Below are positions 1 to 7,482 of a DNA stretch of 64,000 nt, one piece after another. The translations under genes and the position numbers were made by a program. The stretch comes from CALHRB01 sp964473465 (GTDB taxonomy: Bacteria > Bacteroidota > Ignavibacteria > Kapaibacteriales > UBA2268). Numbering within the stretch: the stretch's first letter is position 1; every line of letters starts with the position of its first letter. Location of the stretch: contig CAYYPE010000003.1 in assembly GCA_964473465.1 (NCBI GenBank), positions 206,927-270,926 of the forward strand. Direction: 5' to 3'. The notes beneath the pieces are model-generated. The model searched no databases, was not told where the DNA came from, and saw only the letters and a list, made by a program, of their open reading frames with translations.

Positions 1-410
1 GTATATTTTGTCAGGTAGTTTTTAATAACATCGGGGTATTTTGCTTTTACTTCATTAAGATTAGCTATTATCAAATCATCTTTACTATTGATAATTCTGG
101 AAAATTGATCTGCGAAGAAACCATTTATAAATACTATAACATTACCCTCGAAATTGTCAATGTAGTAATTTGAAATTTGAAAATTATCAGTAAGAGTTTG
201 TATGGGAGAATTGCTAATTTCGAAATCTATACTATTCAAAAAATTGAGCTTAGTATATTTCCATTCTTCATTTTTTAATGTAGGGATACCCAACTCCTGA
301 AATAATTTGATTGATTTTTCTCTGAGAGAAAACAGAAATGTATCCTTTTCACCGTTGAGTGTTTGTGTGTATTTTTCAAAAAAATCAGTTATTTTTTCTT
401 TTATTGCCAT
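1..410 (-). CDS. sufD: SufD, Fe-S cluster assembly protein (3' part outside the window)
   Basis: This is the N-terminal part (about 136 residues) of a SufD-like protein. It starts at the ATG complement at 408-410 and runs off the left edge without a stop. The segment GIPTLKNEEWKYT near residue 43 matches the conserved start of SufD proteins. In the family, SufD joins SufB and SufC in the SufBC2D scaffold, which builds Fe-S clusters in the cytoplasm. It lies 30 bases after sufC in the order sufB-sufC-sufD, so it is probably the third structural gene of one operon. The C-terminal beta-helix core and the complex-forming residues cannot be seen here. Confidence 0.88.
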   Translation of the reverse strand, partial: MAIKEKITDFFEKYTQTLNGEKDTFLFSLREKSIKLFQELGIPTLKNEEWKYTKLNFLNSIDFEISNSPIQTLTDNFQISNYYIDNFEGNVIVFINGFFADQFSRIINSKDDLIIANLNEVKAKYPDVIKNYLTKY

Positions 411-440
411 AATGATACATAAATTAAACTAAAACACCAA

Positions 441-1208
441 TTAAACTAAAACACCGTTGTATTGTTTTTTAATCCAGTCGTAACCTTTTTCCTCAAGTTC
501 AAAAGCTAACTCTTTACCTCCTGAGACAACCAATTTCCCATCGAAAAGAACATGAACAAAATCAGGGATAATATAATTTAAAAGCCTTTGGTAATGAGTG
601 ATAACAATAAAAGCGTTATCTTTGTTCCTGACTTTATTAACTCCATTAGATACAATCTTTAGAGCATCAATATCTAATCCCGAATCAGTTTCATCAAGGA
701 TAGCAAGTTTAGGCTCAAGCATAGCAAGTTGAAAAATTTCGTTTCTTTTCTTTTCACCACCTGAAAAACCATCATTAACCGAGCGGTTCAAAAAAGCCTG
801 ATCCATTTCGACAAGTTTAGCTTTTTCCCTCATAATTTTAAGAAAATCCATTGCATCGAGAGGTTCTAGGTTTCGGTATTTTCTGATTTCATTTACAGCA
901 GTTTTCATAAAACTTGCGTTGCTGACGCCCGGTATTTCAATTGGATACTGAAATGCAAGAAAAAGTCCTTCACGGGCTCTATCTTCCGGGGACATTTCGA
1001 AAATGTTCTTTCCATCGAATTCTATAGTTCCTTCGACAATTTCATAGTCTTCTTTTCCAGCAAGCACACCTGCAAGAGTGCTTTTTCCGGAACCATTTGG
1101 TCCCATGATAGCATGAATCTCACCGGGATTAACTTCGAGATTCAAGCCTTTTAATATTTCTTTTCCGTTGATATTAACTTTCAGGTTCTGAATTTTCAAT
1201 AATGACAT
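441..1208 (-). CDS. sufC: SufC, Fe-S assembly ATPase
   Basis: This 255-residue protein is a complete ABC-type ATPase of normal SufC length. Walker A (GPNGSGKST) lies at residues 36-44. The signature region reads FSGGEKKRNE and Walker B is LAILDETDSGLD, with the DETDSGLD form typical of SufC. SufC binds SufB and SufD and uses ATP to reshape the scaffold for cluster assembly. It sits 27 bases after sufB and 30 before sufD. A 17-bp tandem duplication (422-438 and 439-455) spans its stop codon, so the last codons are repeated in the spacer without changing the reading frame. Confidence 0.96.
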   Translation of the reverse strand: MSLLKIQNLKVNINGKEILKGLNLEVNPGEIHAIMGPNGSGKSTLAGVLAGKEDYEIVEGTIEFDGKNIFEMSPEDRAREGLFLAFQYPIEIPGVSNASFMKTAVNEIRKYRNLEPLDAMDFLKIMREKAKLVEMDQAFLNRSVNDGFSGGEKKRNEIFQLAMLEPKLAILDETDSGLDIDALKIVSNGVNKVRNKDNAFIVITHYQRLLNYIIPDFVHVLFDGKLVVSGGKELAFELEEKGYDWIKKQYNGVLV

Positions 1209-1235
1209 AAAATCCTTCTAAATAAAAATACAAAA

Positions 1236-2687
1236 TTAACCAACACTGCCTTCAAGGCTAACAGCTAATAATCTTTGGGCTTCAACAGCAAATTCCATTG
1301 GTAACTGATTAAGAACTTCACGGCTGAAGCCATTTACAATCAAACCGATGGCATCTTCGGTCGAGATACCTCTTTGATTGCAATAAAATAAAATATCTTC
1401 TGATATTTTTGATGTAGTAGCTTCGTGCTCTACGGTAGCAGTTTTATTCTTGACTTCGATGTAAGGGAAAGTATGAGCACCGCACTTATCACCAAGCAAA
1501 AGAGAATCGCATTGTGAATAGTTTCTTGAATTATCTGCTTTTTTACTGATATTTACCAAACCCCTATAACTATTTTGGCTCTTACCAGCAGAAATTCCCT
1601 TTGATACAATCCTGCTTTTGGTATTTTTACCAAGATGAATCATTTTAGTTCCTGTGTCTGCCTGCTGAAAATTATTTGTCAGTGCTACGGAATAGAATTC
1701 TCCAATTGAATTATCACCTTTCAGGATACAGCTTGGATATTTCCATGTGATAGCAGAGCCAGTTTCGACCTGAGTCCATGAAATTTTGGAATTATCGCCT
1801 TCGCAAATTCCTCTTTTGGTAACGAAATTGTAAATACCACCCTTTCCTTCTTTATCTCCGGGATACCAGTTTTGAACAGTTGAATATTTAATTTCTGCAT
1901 TTTTGTGAGCTATAAGTTCAACAACTGCAGCATGTAACTGATTCTCATCTCTAATTGGGGCAGTGCAGCCTTCAAGATAGCTAACATAACTGCCTTCATC
2001 GGCAATGATGAGGGTTCTTTCGAATTGCCCGGTTTCAGAAGCATTAATTCTGAAGTAAGTTGAAAGCTCTAATGGACATCTTACCCCTTTAGGTATATAG
2101 CAAAAAGAGCCATCGCTGAAAACAGCTGAATTCAGAGCGGCAAAGTAATTATCGGTGTAGGGCACTACCGAGCCAATATATTTTCTGACTAAGTCAGGAT
2201 GTTCCCGAATTGCTTCACTCATTGAGCAAAATATAATACCGAGTTCGCTCAGTTTTTCTTTGAAAGTAGTTGCCACAGAGACACTATCCATTACTGCATC
2301 AACTGCAATTCCTGCAAGTCTTTGCTGCTCGGTCAAAGGGATTCCAAGTTTTTCGAATGTCCTTCTAATTTCAGGGTCAATCTCATCTAATGACTTTGGT
2401 TTATTTGCCGCTTGTTTAGGAGCAGCATAATAATATGCATCCTGATAGTCAATAGGAGGGAAATTAACATTTGCCCACTTTGGCTCTTTCATTTGCTGCC
2501 AGAAACGGAATGCTTTCAACCGCCATTCTAGCATAAACTCAGGCTCATGTTTTTTTGCTGATATAAATCTGATTGTATCTTCGTTCAGACCTTTTGGAGC
2601 AAGATCATGCTCAATATCAGTTACAAAGCCATATTTGTAATCGCTTTGAGTTAATTCATCAACAATATTTATTTGTTCCTTTTGCAT
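1236..2687 (-). CDS. sufB: SufB, Fe-S cluster scaffold subunit
   Basis: This 483-residue protein has the full length expected for SufB. Recognisable blocks include YIPKGVRCPLELSTYFRIN in the middle and CGAHTFPYIEVK followed by VEHEATTSKISED and FYCNQRGIS in the C-terminal third. These are the signature SufB core motifs. SufB is the main scaffold on which nascent Fe-S clusters form in the SufBC2D complex. The start lies 9 bases after the stop of the Rrf2 regulator, so regulator and scaffold are very likely co-transcribed. Nothing is unusual in the sequence. Confidence 0.97.
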   Translation of the reverse strand: MQKEQINIVDELTQSDYKYGFVTDIEHDLAPKGLNEDTIRFISAKKHEPEFMLEWRLKAFRFWQQMKEPKWANVNFPPIDYQDAYYYAAPKQAANKPKSLDEIDPEIRRTFEKLGIPLTEQQRLAGIAVDAVMDSVSVATTFKEKLSELGIIFCSMSEAIREHPDLVRKYIGSVVPYTDNYFAALNSAVFSDGSFCYIPKGVRCPLELSTYFRINASETGQFERTLIIADEGSYVSYLEGCTAPIRDENQLHAAVVELIAHKNAEIKYSTVQNWYPGDKEGKGGIYNFVTKRGICEGDNSKISWTQVETGSAITWKYPSCILKGDNSIGEFYSVALTNNFQQADTGTKMIHLGKNTKSRIVSKGISAGKSQNSYRGLVNISKKADNSRNYSQCDSLLLGDKCGAHTFPYIEVKNKTATVEHEATTSKISEDILFYCNQRGISTEDAIGLIVNGFSREVLNQLPMEFAVEAQRLLAVSLEGSVG

Positions 2688-2695
2688 AGTTTAAA

Positions 2696-3100
2696 TTATA
2701 CTTCTGAAAATTCTGCAATAGTTGTGTTATTTAATAAATAATTTATTTTTTCTTGCAATTTATTCATTGGATTTTTTATTGTGCAAATGTTAATCCTATC
2801 GCAATTATCCTGATCATCGGCTAAGCAATCTACGATAATGGCGTTTTCTTCAAGTGCTTTGATAATTTCGCCAACAGTTGTAGATTTAGGGTCTCGGGCT
2901 AGTATGTAACCACCCTTAATACCCTGTTGGGAGATAATAATACCGTTTTTGTTCAGTATCTGCAATGTTTTTGATAAAAATTCATAGGGTATATTCAAAT
3001 TTTCTGAAATTTCCTTGGCAGAAATCACAGACCCTGAATTATTTGCCATATATTGCAAAGCCTGAATACCGTATTCAATTTTTTTTGATAATTTTAACAT
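2696..3100 (-). CDS. Rrf2-family [Fe-S]-sensing transcriptional regulator of the suf operon
   Basis: This 134-residue protein has an N-terminal winged helix (about residues 1-65, with LSKKIEYGIQALQYMA and GIKGGYILARDP) typical of the Rrf2 family (IscR, SufR-like). Cysteines 92, 100 and 106 form the C-x7-C-x5-C pattern that binds an Fe-S cluster in this family. As first gene of the suf operon it probably represses or activates suf in response to cluster status. The divergent spacer 3101-3185 holds two ATCCGA direct repeats at 3144-3149 and 3158-3163 (14-base period), which could be an operator; that is only a suggestion. The family call is firm, while the regulated targets are inferred from position. 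Confidence 0.9.
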   Translation of the reverse strand: MLKLSKKIEYGIQALQYMANNSGSVISAKEISENLNIPYEFLSKTLQILNKNGIIISQQGIKGGYILARDPKSTTVGEIIKALEENAIIVDCLADDQDNCDRINICTIKNPMNKLQEKINYLLNNTTIAEFSEV

Positions 3101-3185
3101 TTACTGTTTTATTAATTTTTACAAGGTTCTTAACGAATAAAAAATCCGACTATTGTTATCCGAATTAAATAATTGTAGATTTATT

Positions 3186-4055
3186 ATGAAGGTTTCTGGT
3201 TTTACTATTGTTAGAAATGCTGTCAAATTTGAATATCCTATTGTTGAATCAATAAAATCAATCCTGCCAATCTGTGATGAATATATAGTCTTGGTTGGTA
3301 ATTCAGAAGATGAAACTTTATCTTTGATTAAATCAATAAATGATAAAAAAATCAAAATTTATGAATCTGAATGGGATGAAAATTTTAGAAAAGGGGGGGT
3401 AGTTTTATCCGTAGAGACAAATAAAGCAAAGGATTTAATTAGTCATGATACTGACTGGTGCTTTTATCTGCAAGGTGATGAAGTTGTTCATGAAAAATAC
3501 CTTGATATTATTTGTGAAAATATGAATCGATATATGAATCATTTTGAAGTTGAAGGGTTATTGTTGAAATACCTGCACTTCTATGGTGATTATAAATATG
3601 TGGCTGATTCGAGAAAATGGTATCGAAGAGAAATAAGAATAGTCAGAAATGACAAAGACATTAAAAGTTGGGGTGATGCCCAGGGGTTCAGAAAAAATGG
3701 AGAGAAATTGAAAGTAAAATTGATTGATGCTTATGTGTATCATTATGGCTGGGTTAAAAATCCTTATCATCAGATGGAAAAGAATAAAAGTTTCCAGAAA
3801 TTATGGCATGATGATGAAAAAATCAAAGAAATACTCGGTTCCAATGAACTTTATGATTATTCCAAAATTGATTCGTTGAAAGAATTTACGGGAACGCACC
3901 CCGCAGTAATGATCAAAAGAATCAATAATGTCAACTGGGTGTTTAACTATGATATTGCGAAAAAAAACATGTCCCTTTTGAATAAAATTCTTTACAAGCT
4001 TGAAGAAAAAACAGGTTTAAGACCTTTCGAGTATAGAAATTATAAAATTATTTAG
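3186..4055 (+). CDS. Family 2-like glycosyltransferase
   Basis: This cytosolic protein of 289 residues resembles GT-A family 2 transferases. The N-terminus has the fold-start signature MKVSGFTIVRNAVKFEYPIVESI and then DEYIVLVGNSEDET, with WCFYLQGDEVVHE taking the place of the usual DxD region. It lacks membrane segments. I chose the ATG at 3186 because homologues usually begin just before the first beta strand; an upstream start at 3153 would add 11 residues and place the start within the divergent promoter region. It stands alone between the suf operon (divergent) and the MerR gene. The sugar donor and acceptor cannot be inferred. Confidence 0.75.
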   Translation: MKVSGFTIVRNAVKFEYPIVESIKSILPICDEYIVLVGNSEDETLSLIKSINDKKIKIYESEWDENFRKGGVVLSVETNKAKDLISHDTDWCFYLQGDEVVHEKYLDIICENMNRYMNHFEVEGLLLKYLHFYGDYKYVADSRKWYRREIRIVRNDKDIKSWGDAQGFRKNGEKLKVKLIDAYVYHYGWVKNPYHQMEKNKSFQKLWHDDEKIKEILGSNELYDYSKIDSLKEFTGTHPAVMIKRINNVNWVFNYDIAKKNMSLLNKILYKLEEKTGLRPFEYRNYKII

Positions 4056-4142
4056 CATGTCAAAAATAATATTTTAATCATAAAAAATTTTATTCTAATA
4101 TTATCTAAATATATTATTATCATAGACTTATGAAAAATAAAA

Positions 4143-4174
4143 TTTGGAAATTCAATTAATGATTCATATTTTTG
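4143..4174 (+). promoter_or_regulatory. Bacteroidota-type promoter ahead of the MerR/octaheme cytochrome operon
   Basis: TTTG at 4143-4146 is followed after 20 bases by TATTTTTG at 4167-4174. This agrees with the Bacteroidota sigma-70 consensus (TTTG near -33 and TAnnTTTG near -7). It lies 49 bases before the ATG at 4223. Since the -7 element covers the TTG at 4172, it argues against that codon as the start of the MerR gene. No transcript data are available. Confidence 0.5.
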
Positions 4175-4222
4175 ATTGTTAATAAAGCTATATTTTTAAA
4201 TATTAAATATTTTGTTAATGAT

Positions 4223-4663
4223 ATGGACCAAATAATTAATGAAGACACTCCATTGTATTCGATTAGTTCGGCTGCTCGAATGCTTGGAATTTCAGTTCAT
4301 ACTCTCAGGATGTATGAAAAGGAAGGATTATTTCTTCCTCATAAAACTGAATCGGGTCACAGGCTTTTTTCCAATAGGGATATAGAAAGACTGAAGTGCA
4401 TCAGAAAAGCAATCAATGAGATGAAATTCTCGATAGCAGCAATCAGAAATATTTATTCGCTTATACCCTGCTGGGATATAGTTCAATGCCCTGATTCTGA
4501 CAGAAATAATTGCATTGCATATAATAATTATGGAAAACCCTGCTGGTCATACGATCATAAAGATAATATATGCAAGAATCTAACATGCAAGAAATGTGAA
4601 GTCTATTTAAATTTTTCTGATTGTCATAAAATAAGAGACAGCATTAAAAACATAAGAAAATAA
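4223..4663 (+). CDS. MerR-family regulator with a C-terminal eight-cysteine tail
   Basis: The protein has 146 residues. An N-terminal MerR helix-turn-helix (YSISSAARMLGISVHTLRMYEKEGL, with the RMYEKEGL wing motif; split here only for description) covers residues 8-75. The C-terminal half holds eight cysteines at 83, 89, 97, 107, 117, 122, 125 and 134, two of them in CW pairs (CWDIVQC, PCWSY). This resembles the Cys-rich two-CW type of domain and could bind metal or an Fe-S cluster or act as a thiol sensor. The start at 4223 is preferred over the TTG at 4172 because of the promoter match at 4143-4174. It lies 43 bases before the octaheme cytochrome gene, so it probably controls that operon. 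Confidence 0.82.
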   Translation: MDQIINEDTPLYSISSAARMLGISVHTLRMYEKEGLFLPHKTESGHRLFSNRDIERLKCIRKAINEMKFSIAAIRNIYSLIPCWDIVQCPDSDRNNCIAYNNYGKPCWSYDHKDNICKNLTCKKCEVYLNFSDCHKIRDSIKNIRK

Positions 4664-4706
4664 AATTTGTAACCAATATGTTGAAATAATTATTTGACTT
4701 TTTAAA

Positions 4707-6290
4707 ATGAAAAAGATTTTTATAACTTTAGGTTTATTGATTATAATTCTTGGCATAGTGCTTTTCACTTTGGGAAGCAGAACTTATGACGATACAAGAT
4801 TAGAAAAGCTAAAAACAATAAAAGCCGACAAGCCAAAACCATCAGTAGATCACTCAAAATTTCAGATACTGCAAAAAAAATTTGAAACTCCTTCGGAAGT
4901 TACTCTGGCTTGTCTTACATGCCATAACGGTCGGGCTCAGGAAGTAATGCAATCAAATCACTGGAATTGGGAAGAACCGGTTTATATAAAAGGAAGAGGC
5001 ATTGTTTACTTAGGAAAGAAAAACGCTATAAATAATTTTTGTCTGGGGGCGGAAGGAAATGAATTAGCATGCGCAAAATGTCACGTTGGTCTTGGTATGG
5101 AGTCTTCTGAAACTTTTGATTACAAGGATTCCTCAAAAATCGATTGTATGGTTTGTCATGATAATTCAGAAACTTATGCAAAGGGGAAAGAAATGGGTGG
5201 AGCACCGGACCCATCGCTTAATCTAAATGAAATAGCCCAACACATTGGCAAGCCAAAACGAACCAACTGCGGAGTCTGTCATTTCTATGGTGGCGGTGGT
5301 AATAACGTTAAGCACGGTGACCTCGAAAAAGCAATGTTCGAACCAAATAAAAATATTGATGTACATATGGCAGTCGAGGGAATGAATATGGCTTGCATTG
5401 ATTGTCATGAAACAAAAAATCATAATATTGGAGGCAGACTTTATTCTCTTGCTTCAAACAATTTAAACAGAATTTATTGTGAAAACTGTCATGATAATAC
5501 CCCCCATAAAGAAGATATTTTGAATAAACATACTCTGAAAGTTGCTTGCCAGACCTGTCATATCCCGGTTTATGCCAAAGTGAATGCAACAAAAACATAT
5601 TGGGATTGGTCAACAGCTGCAAAACTAAAAGATGGCAAACCCTATGAAGAAGTTGACGAAGAAGGAAATCATACTTATTTATCTACTAAAGGTTCATTTA
5701 AATGGGGAAAGAATTTAAAACCTGACTATGTTTGGTTTAACGGAACTGCTGATCATTATCTTCTCGGGGACAAAATTGAAGATACTACCAAGCCACTGGT
5801 TCTCAATCAATTATATGGTTCTTATTCTGACAGGAAATCAAAAATTACTCCCGTTAAAACTATGATAACAAACCAATGTTTCGATCCAGAATATTTATAC
5901 CTTACTGTGCCAAAACTTTTTTCACCACGACCCGGCGAAGGTGCCTTCTGGCAGGATTTTGATTGTTTGAGAGCTTTAGATGTGGGTATGAAAGAAAAAG
6001 GTTTACCTTTCAGTGGTAAATTATCATTCATTGAAACAAAAATGTATTGGCCTGTTAATCATATGGTTTCACCAAAGGAACAATCTGTTAAATGTATTGA
6101 ATGTCATACAAGAAATGATAGCAGACTTAAAGATCTAAAAGATTTTTATATGCCCGGCAGAGATTACAACAAAGTTGTTGAATATGCCGGAATAGGTGTA
6201 ATATTTTTATCATTTGTGCTTGTAATAGTTCATGGAAGCACAAGAGTAATTTCTTCAATCAAGTCTAAAAAGCGGGAGATAAAAAAATGA
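4707..6290 (+). CDS. Octaheme c-type cytochrome, tetrathionate reductase (OTR) family
   Basis: This 527-residue protein begins with a membrane anchor (MKKIFITLGLLIIILGIVLF) and carries eight CxxCH heme sites, at Cys 69, 122, 147, 188, 230, 258, 281 and 463. A second hydrophobic segment near residue 493 (GIGVIFLSFVLVIVHG) is followed by a basic tail. Eight hemes with seven clustered and one distant match the OTR-type octaheme cytochromes, which reduce tetrathionate, and in vitro also nitrite and hydroxylamine, in the periplasm. The stop overlaps the cytochrome b gene by 4 bases. Electrons probably come from quinol through that protein. The true substrate is inferred from the sulfur-transport genes downstream; nitrogen oxyanions remain possible. 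Confidence 0.9.
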   Translation: MKKIFITLGLLIIILGIVLFTLGSRTYDDTRLEKLKTIKADKPKPSVDHSKFQILQKKFETPSEVTLACLTCHNGRAQEVMQSNHWNWEEPVYIKGRGIVYLGKKNAINNFCLGAEGNELACAKCHVGLGMESSETFDYKDSSKIDCMVCHDNSETYAKGKEMGGAPDPSLNLNEIAQHIGKPKRTNCGVCHFYGGGGNNVKHGDLEKAMFEPNKNIDVHMAVEGMNMACIDCHETKNHNIGGRLYSLASNNLNRIYCENCHDNTPHKEDILNKHTLKVACQTCHIPVYAKVNATKTYWDWSTAAKLKDGKPYEEVDEEGNHTYLSTKGSFKWGKNLKPDYVWFNGTADHYLLGDKIEDTTKPLVLNQLYGSYSDRKSKITPVKTMITNQCFDPEYLYLTVPKLFSPRPGEGAFWQDFDCLRALDVGMKEKGLPFSGKLSFIETKMYWPVNHMVSPKEQSVKCIECHTRNDSRLKDLKDFYMPGRDYNKVVEYAGIGVIFLSFVLVIVHGSTRVISSIKSKKREIKK

Positions 6291-6952
6291 AAGAAAAATT
6301 ATATATTTACAAAGCGTTCGAACGTTTCTGGCATTGGATGCAATCCCTGTTAATCTTCTTCCTTGCTGCTACTGGTTTCGAAATACACGGTATGTATAGT
6401 TTTTTTGGATATCAGAATGCCGTAACCTATCATAATTTTGCGGCTTATAGCTTTATAATTCTCATTGTTTTTGCAATTTTCTGGCACTTTTCGACAGGAG
6501 AATGGAGACAATACATACCAACAACAAAATTCCTGAAAGCTCAACTGAATTATTACTTATTTGGAATTTTCAGAAATGAGCCACATCCGACCAAAAAAAC
6601 AGTCTTGAGCAAATTGAATCCATTGCAAAAACTGACATATCTTGGGTTTAAAATTCTTGTTATTCCAACAATGGTTATCTCAGGGCTTTTATATATGTTT
6701 TACAGATATCCTCACGAAGGAAACATTGAGGGATTGAATATTGATTCTGTCGATGTTATTGCAATATTTCATACCGCTGGTGCTTTCCTTCTGATGGCTT
6801 TCGTTGTTGTTCATCTTTATCTTATAACAACTGGAGAAACAATTACTTCTAACTTGAAAGCTATGATAACAGGCTATGAAGAAGTTGAGAAGACTGAAAT
6901 TACAAATGAAGAAATGAGTTCTGACAATATTGAGGGGGAATTATCAAAATGA
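6287..6952 (+). CDS. Membrane cytochrome b (b561 / hydrogenase-type) quinol-oxidising subunit
   Basis: This 221-residue membrane protein has four hydrophobic helices and histidines suited to bind two b hemes (FERFWHWMQS at the first helix, IFWHFSTGEW at the second, FHTAGAFLLMAFVVVHLYL at the last). It matches the cytochrome b subunit family of Ni-Fe hydrogenases, formate dehydrogenase and thiosulfate reductase. Its start overlaps the octaheme cytochrome stop (ATGA) and its own stop overlaps the next gene in the same way, so translation is coupled. The likely role is to move electrons between the quinone pool and the octaheme cytochrome. Confidence 0.88.
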   Translation: MKEKLYIYKAFERFWHWMQSLLIFFLAATGFEIHGMYSFFGYQNAVTYHNFAAYSFIILIVFAIFWHFSTGEWRQYIPTTKFLKAQLNYYLFGIFRNEPHPTKKTVLSKLNPLQKLTYLGFKILVIPTMVISGLLYMFYRYPHEGNIEGLNIDSVDVIAIFHTAGAFLLMAFVVVHLYLITTGETITSNLKAMITGYEEVEKTEITNEEMSSDNIEGELSK

Positions 6953-7464
6953 ACGAAACAAAATATATGAATCCTTATCTTGCAGGATTCCTACTTGGAC
7001 TTTTATTAATCATTACTATTTTTATAACAGGTAGAGGTCTTGGAGCAAGTGGTGCAGTCAAAAGTGTAGTTGTTGCTTCGGTCAATTCTCTTGCACCTGA
7101 ACATGCCAACACTCAAAAGTTTTATGCTGAATATAACTCTGAGCATCAAGGAGAACCATTGAAAAACTGGTTGGTTTTTGAACTGGTAGGTGTTGTTATT
7201 GGAGCATTCATATCTGGACTTATTTCTGACAGGTTAAGTCTGAAATTTGAACACTCACCCAAAATTAGGAATACAACAAGATTTGTTGCAGCTATTCTTG
7301 GAGGAATACTGTTTGGATTTGGTTCCCAATTGGGGAGAGGTTGCACAAGTGGAGCAGCATTGAGCGGAATGGCAGTTCTTTCGACTGGAGGTATTATAAC
7401 TATGATGGCTATCTTTGGCGGTGCTTATCTTTTTGCTTATTTTTTTAGAAAACTTTGGATATAA
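6949..7464 (+). CDS. YeeE/YedE-type sulfur-compound permease, first half
   Basis: This 171-residue protein has four or five hydrophobic segments and the family motif GFGSQLGRGCTSGAALSGMAVLSTGG near residue 125 (shown as two parts: GFGSQLGRGCTSG and AALSGM). The conserved cysteine in RGCTSG marks the YeeE/YedE family, whose best-known member TsuA takes up thiosulfate. It pairs with the next gene, a second YeeE-type protein, as in two-gene forms of this transporter. Start overlaps the cytochrome b stop by 4 bases. The transported species could be thiosulfate produced from tetrathionate; this is inferred. Confidence 0.85.
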   Translation: MNETKYMNPYLAGFLLGLLLIITIFITGRGLGASGAVKSVVVASVNSLAPEHANTQKFYAEYNSEHQGEPLKNWLVFELVGVVIGAFISGLISDRLSLKFEHSPKIRNTTRFVAAILGGILFGFGSQLGRGCTSGAALSGMAVLSTGGIITMMAIFGGAYLFAYFFRKLWI

Positions 7465-7482
7465 TAATCAAGGGAGAAAAAA

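Noticed and set aside
4172..4222. Upstream TTG start extending the MerR protein by 17 residues
   Set aside because: The TTG falls inside the -7 promoter element and MerR proteins usually begin close to the helix-turn-helix; the ATG at 4223 is preferred.
5026..5622. Several minus-strand open frames within the octaheme cytochrome gene
   Set aside because: They are antisense shadows of a strongly supported gene with eight heme motifs and have no recognisable features.
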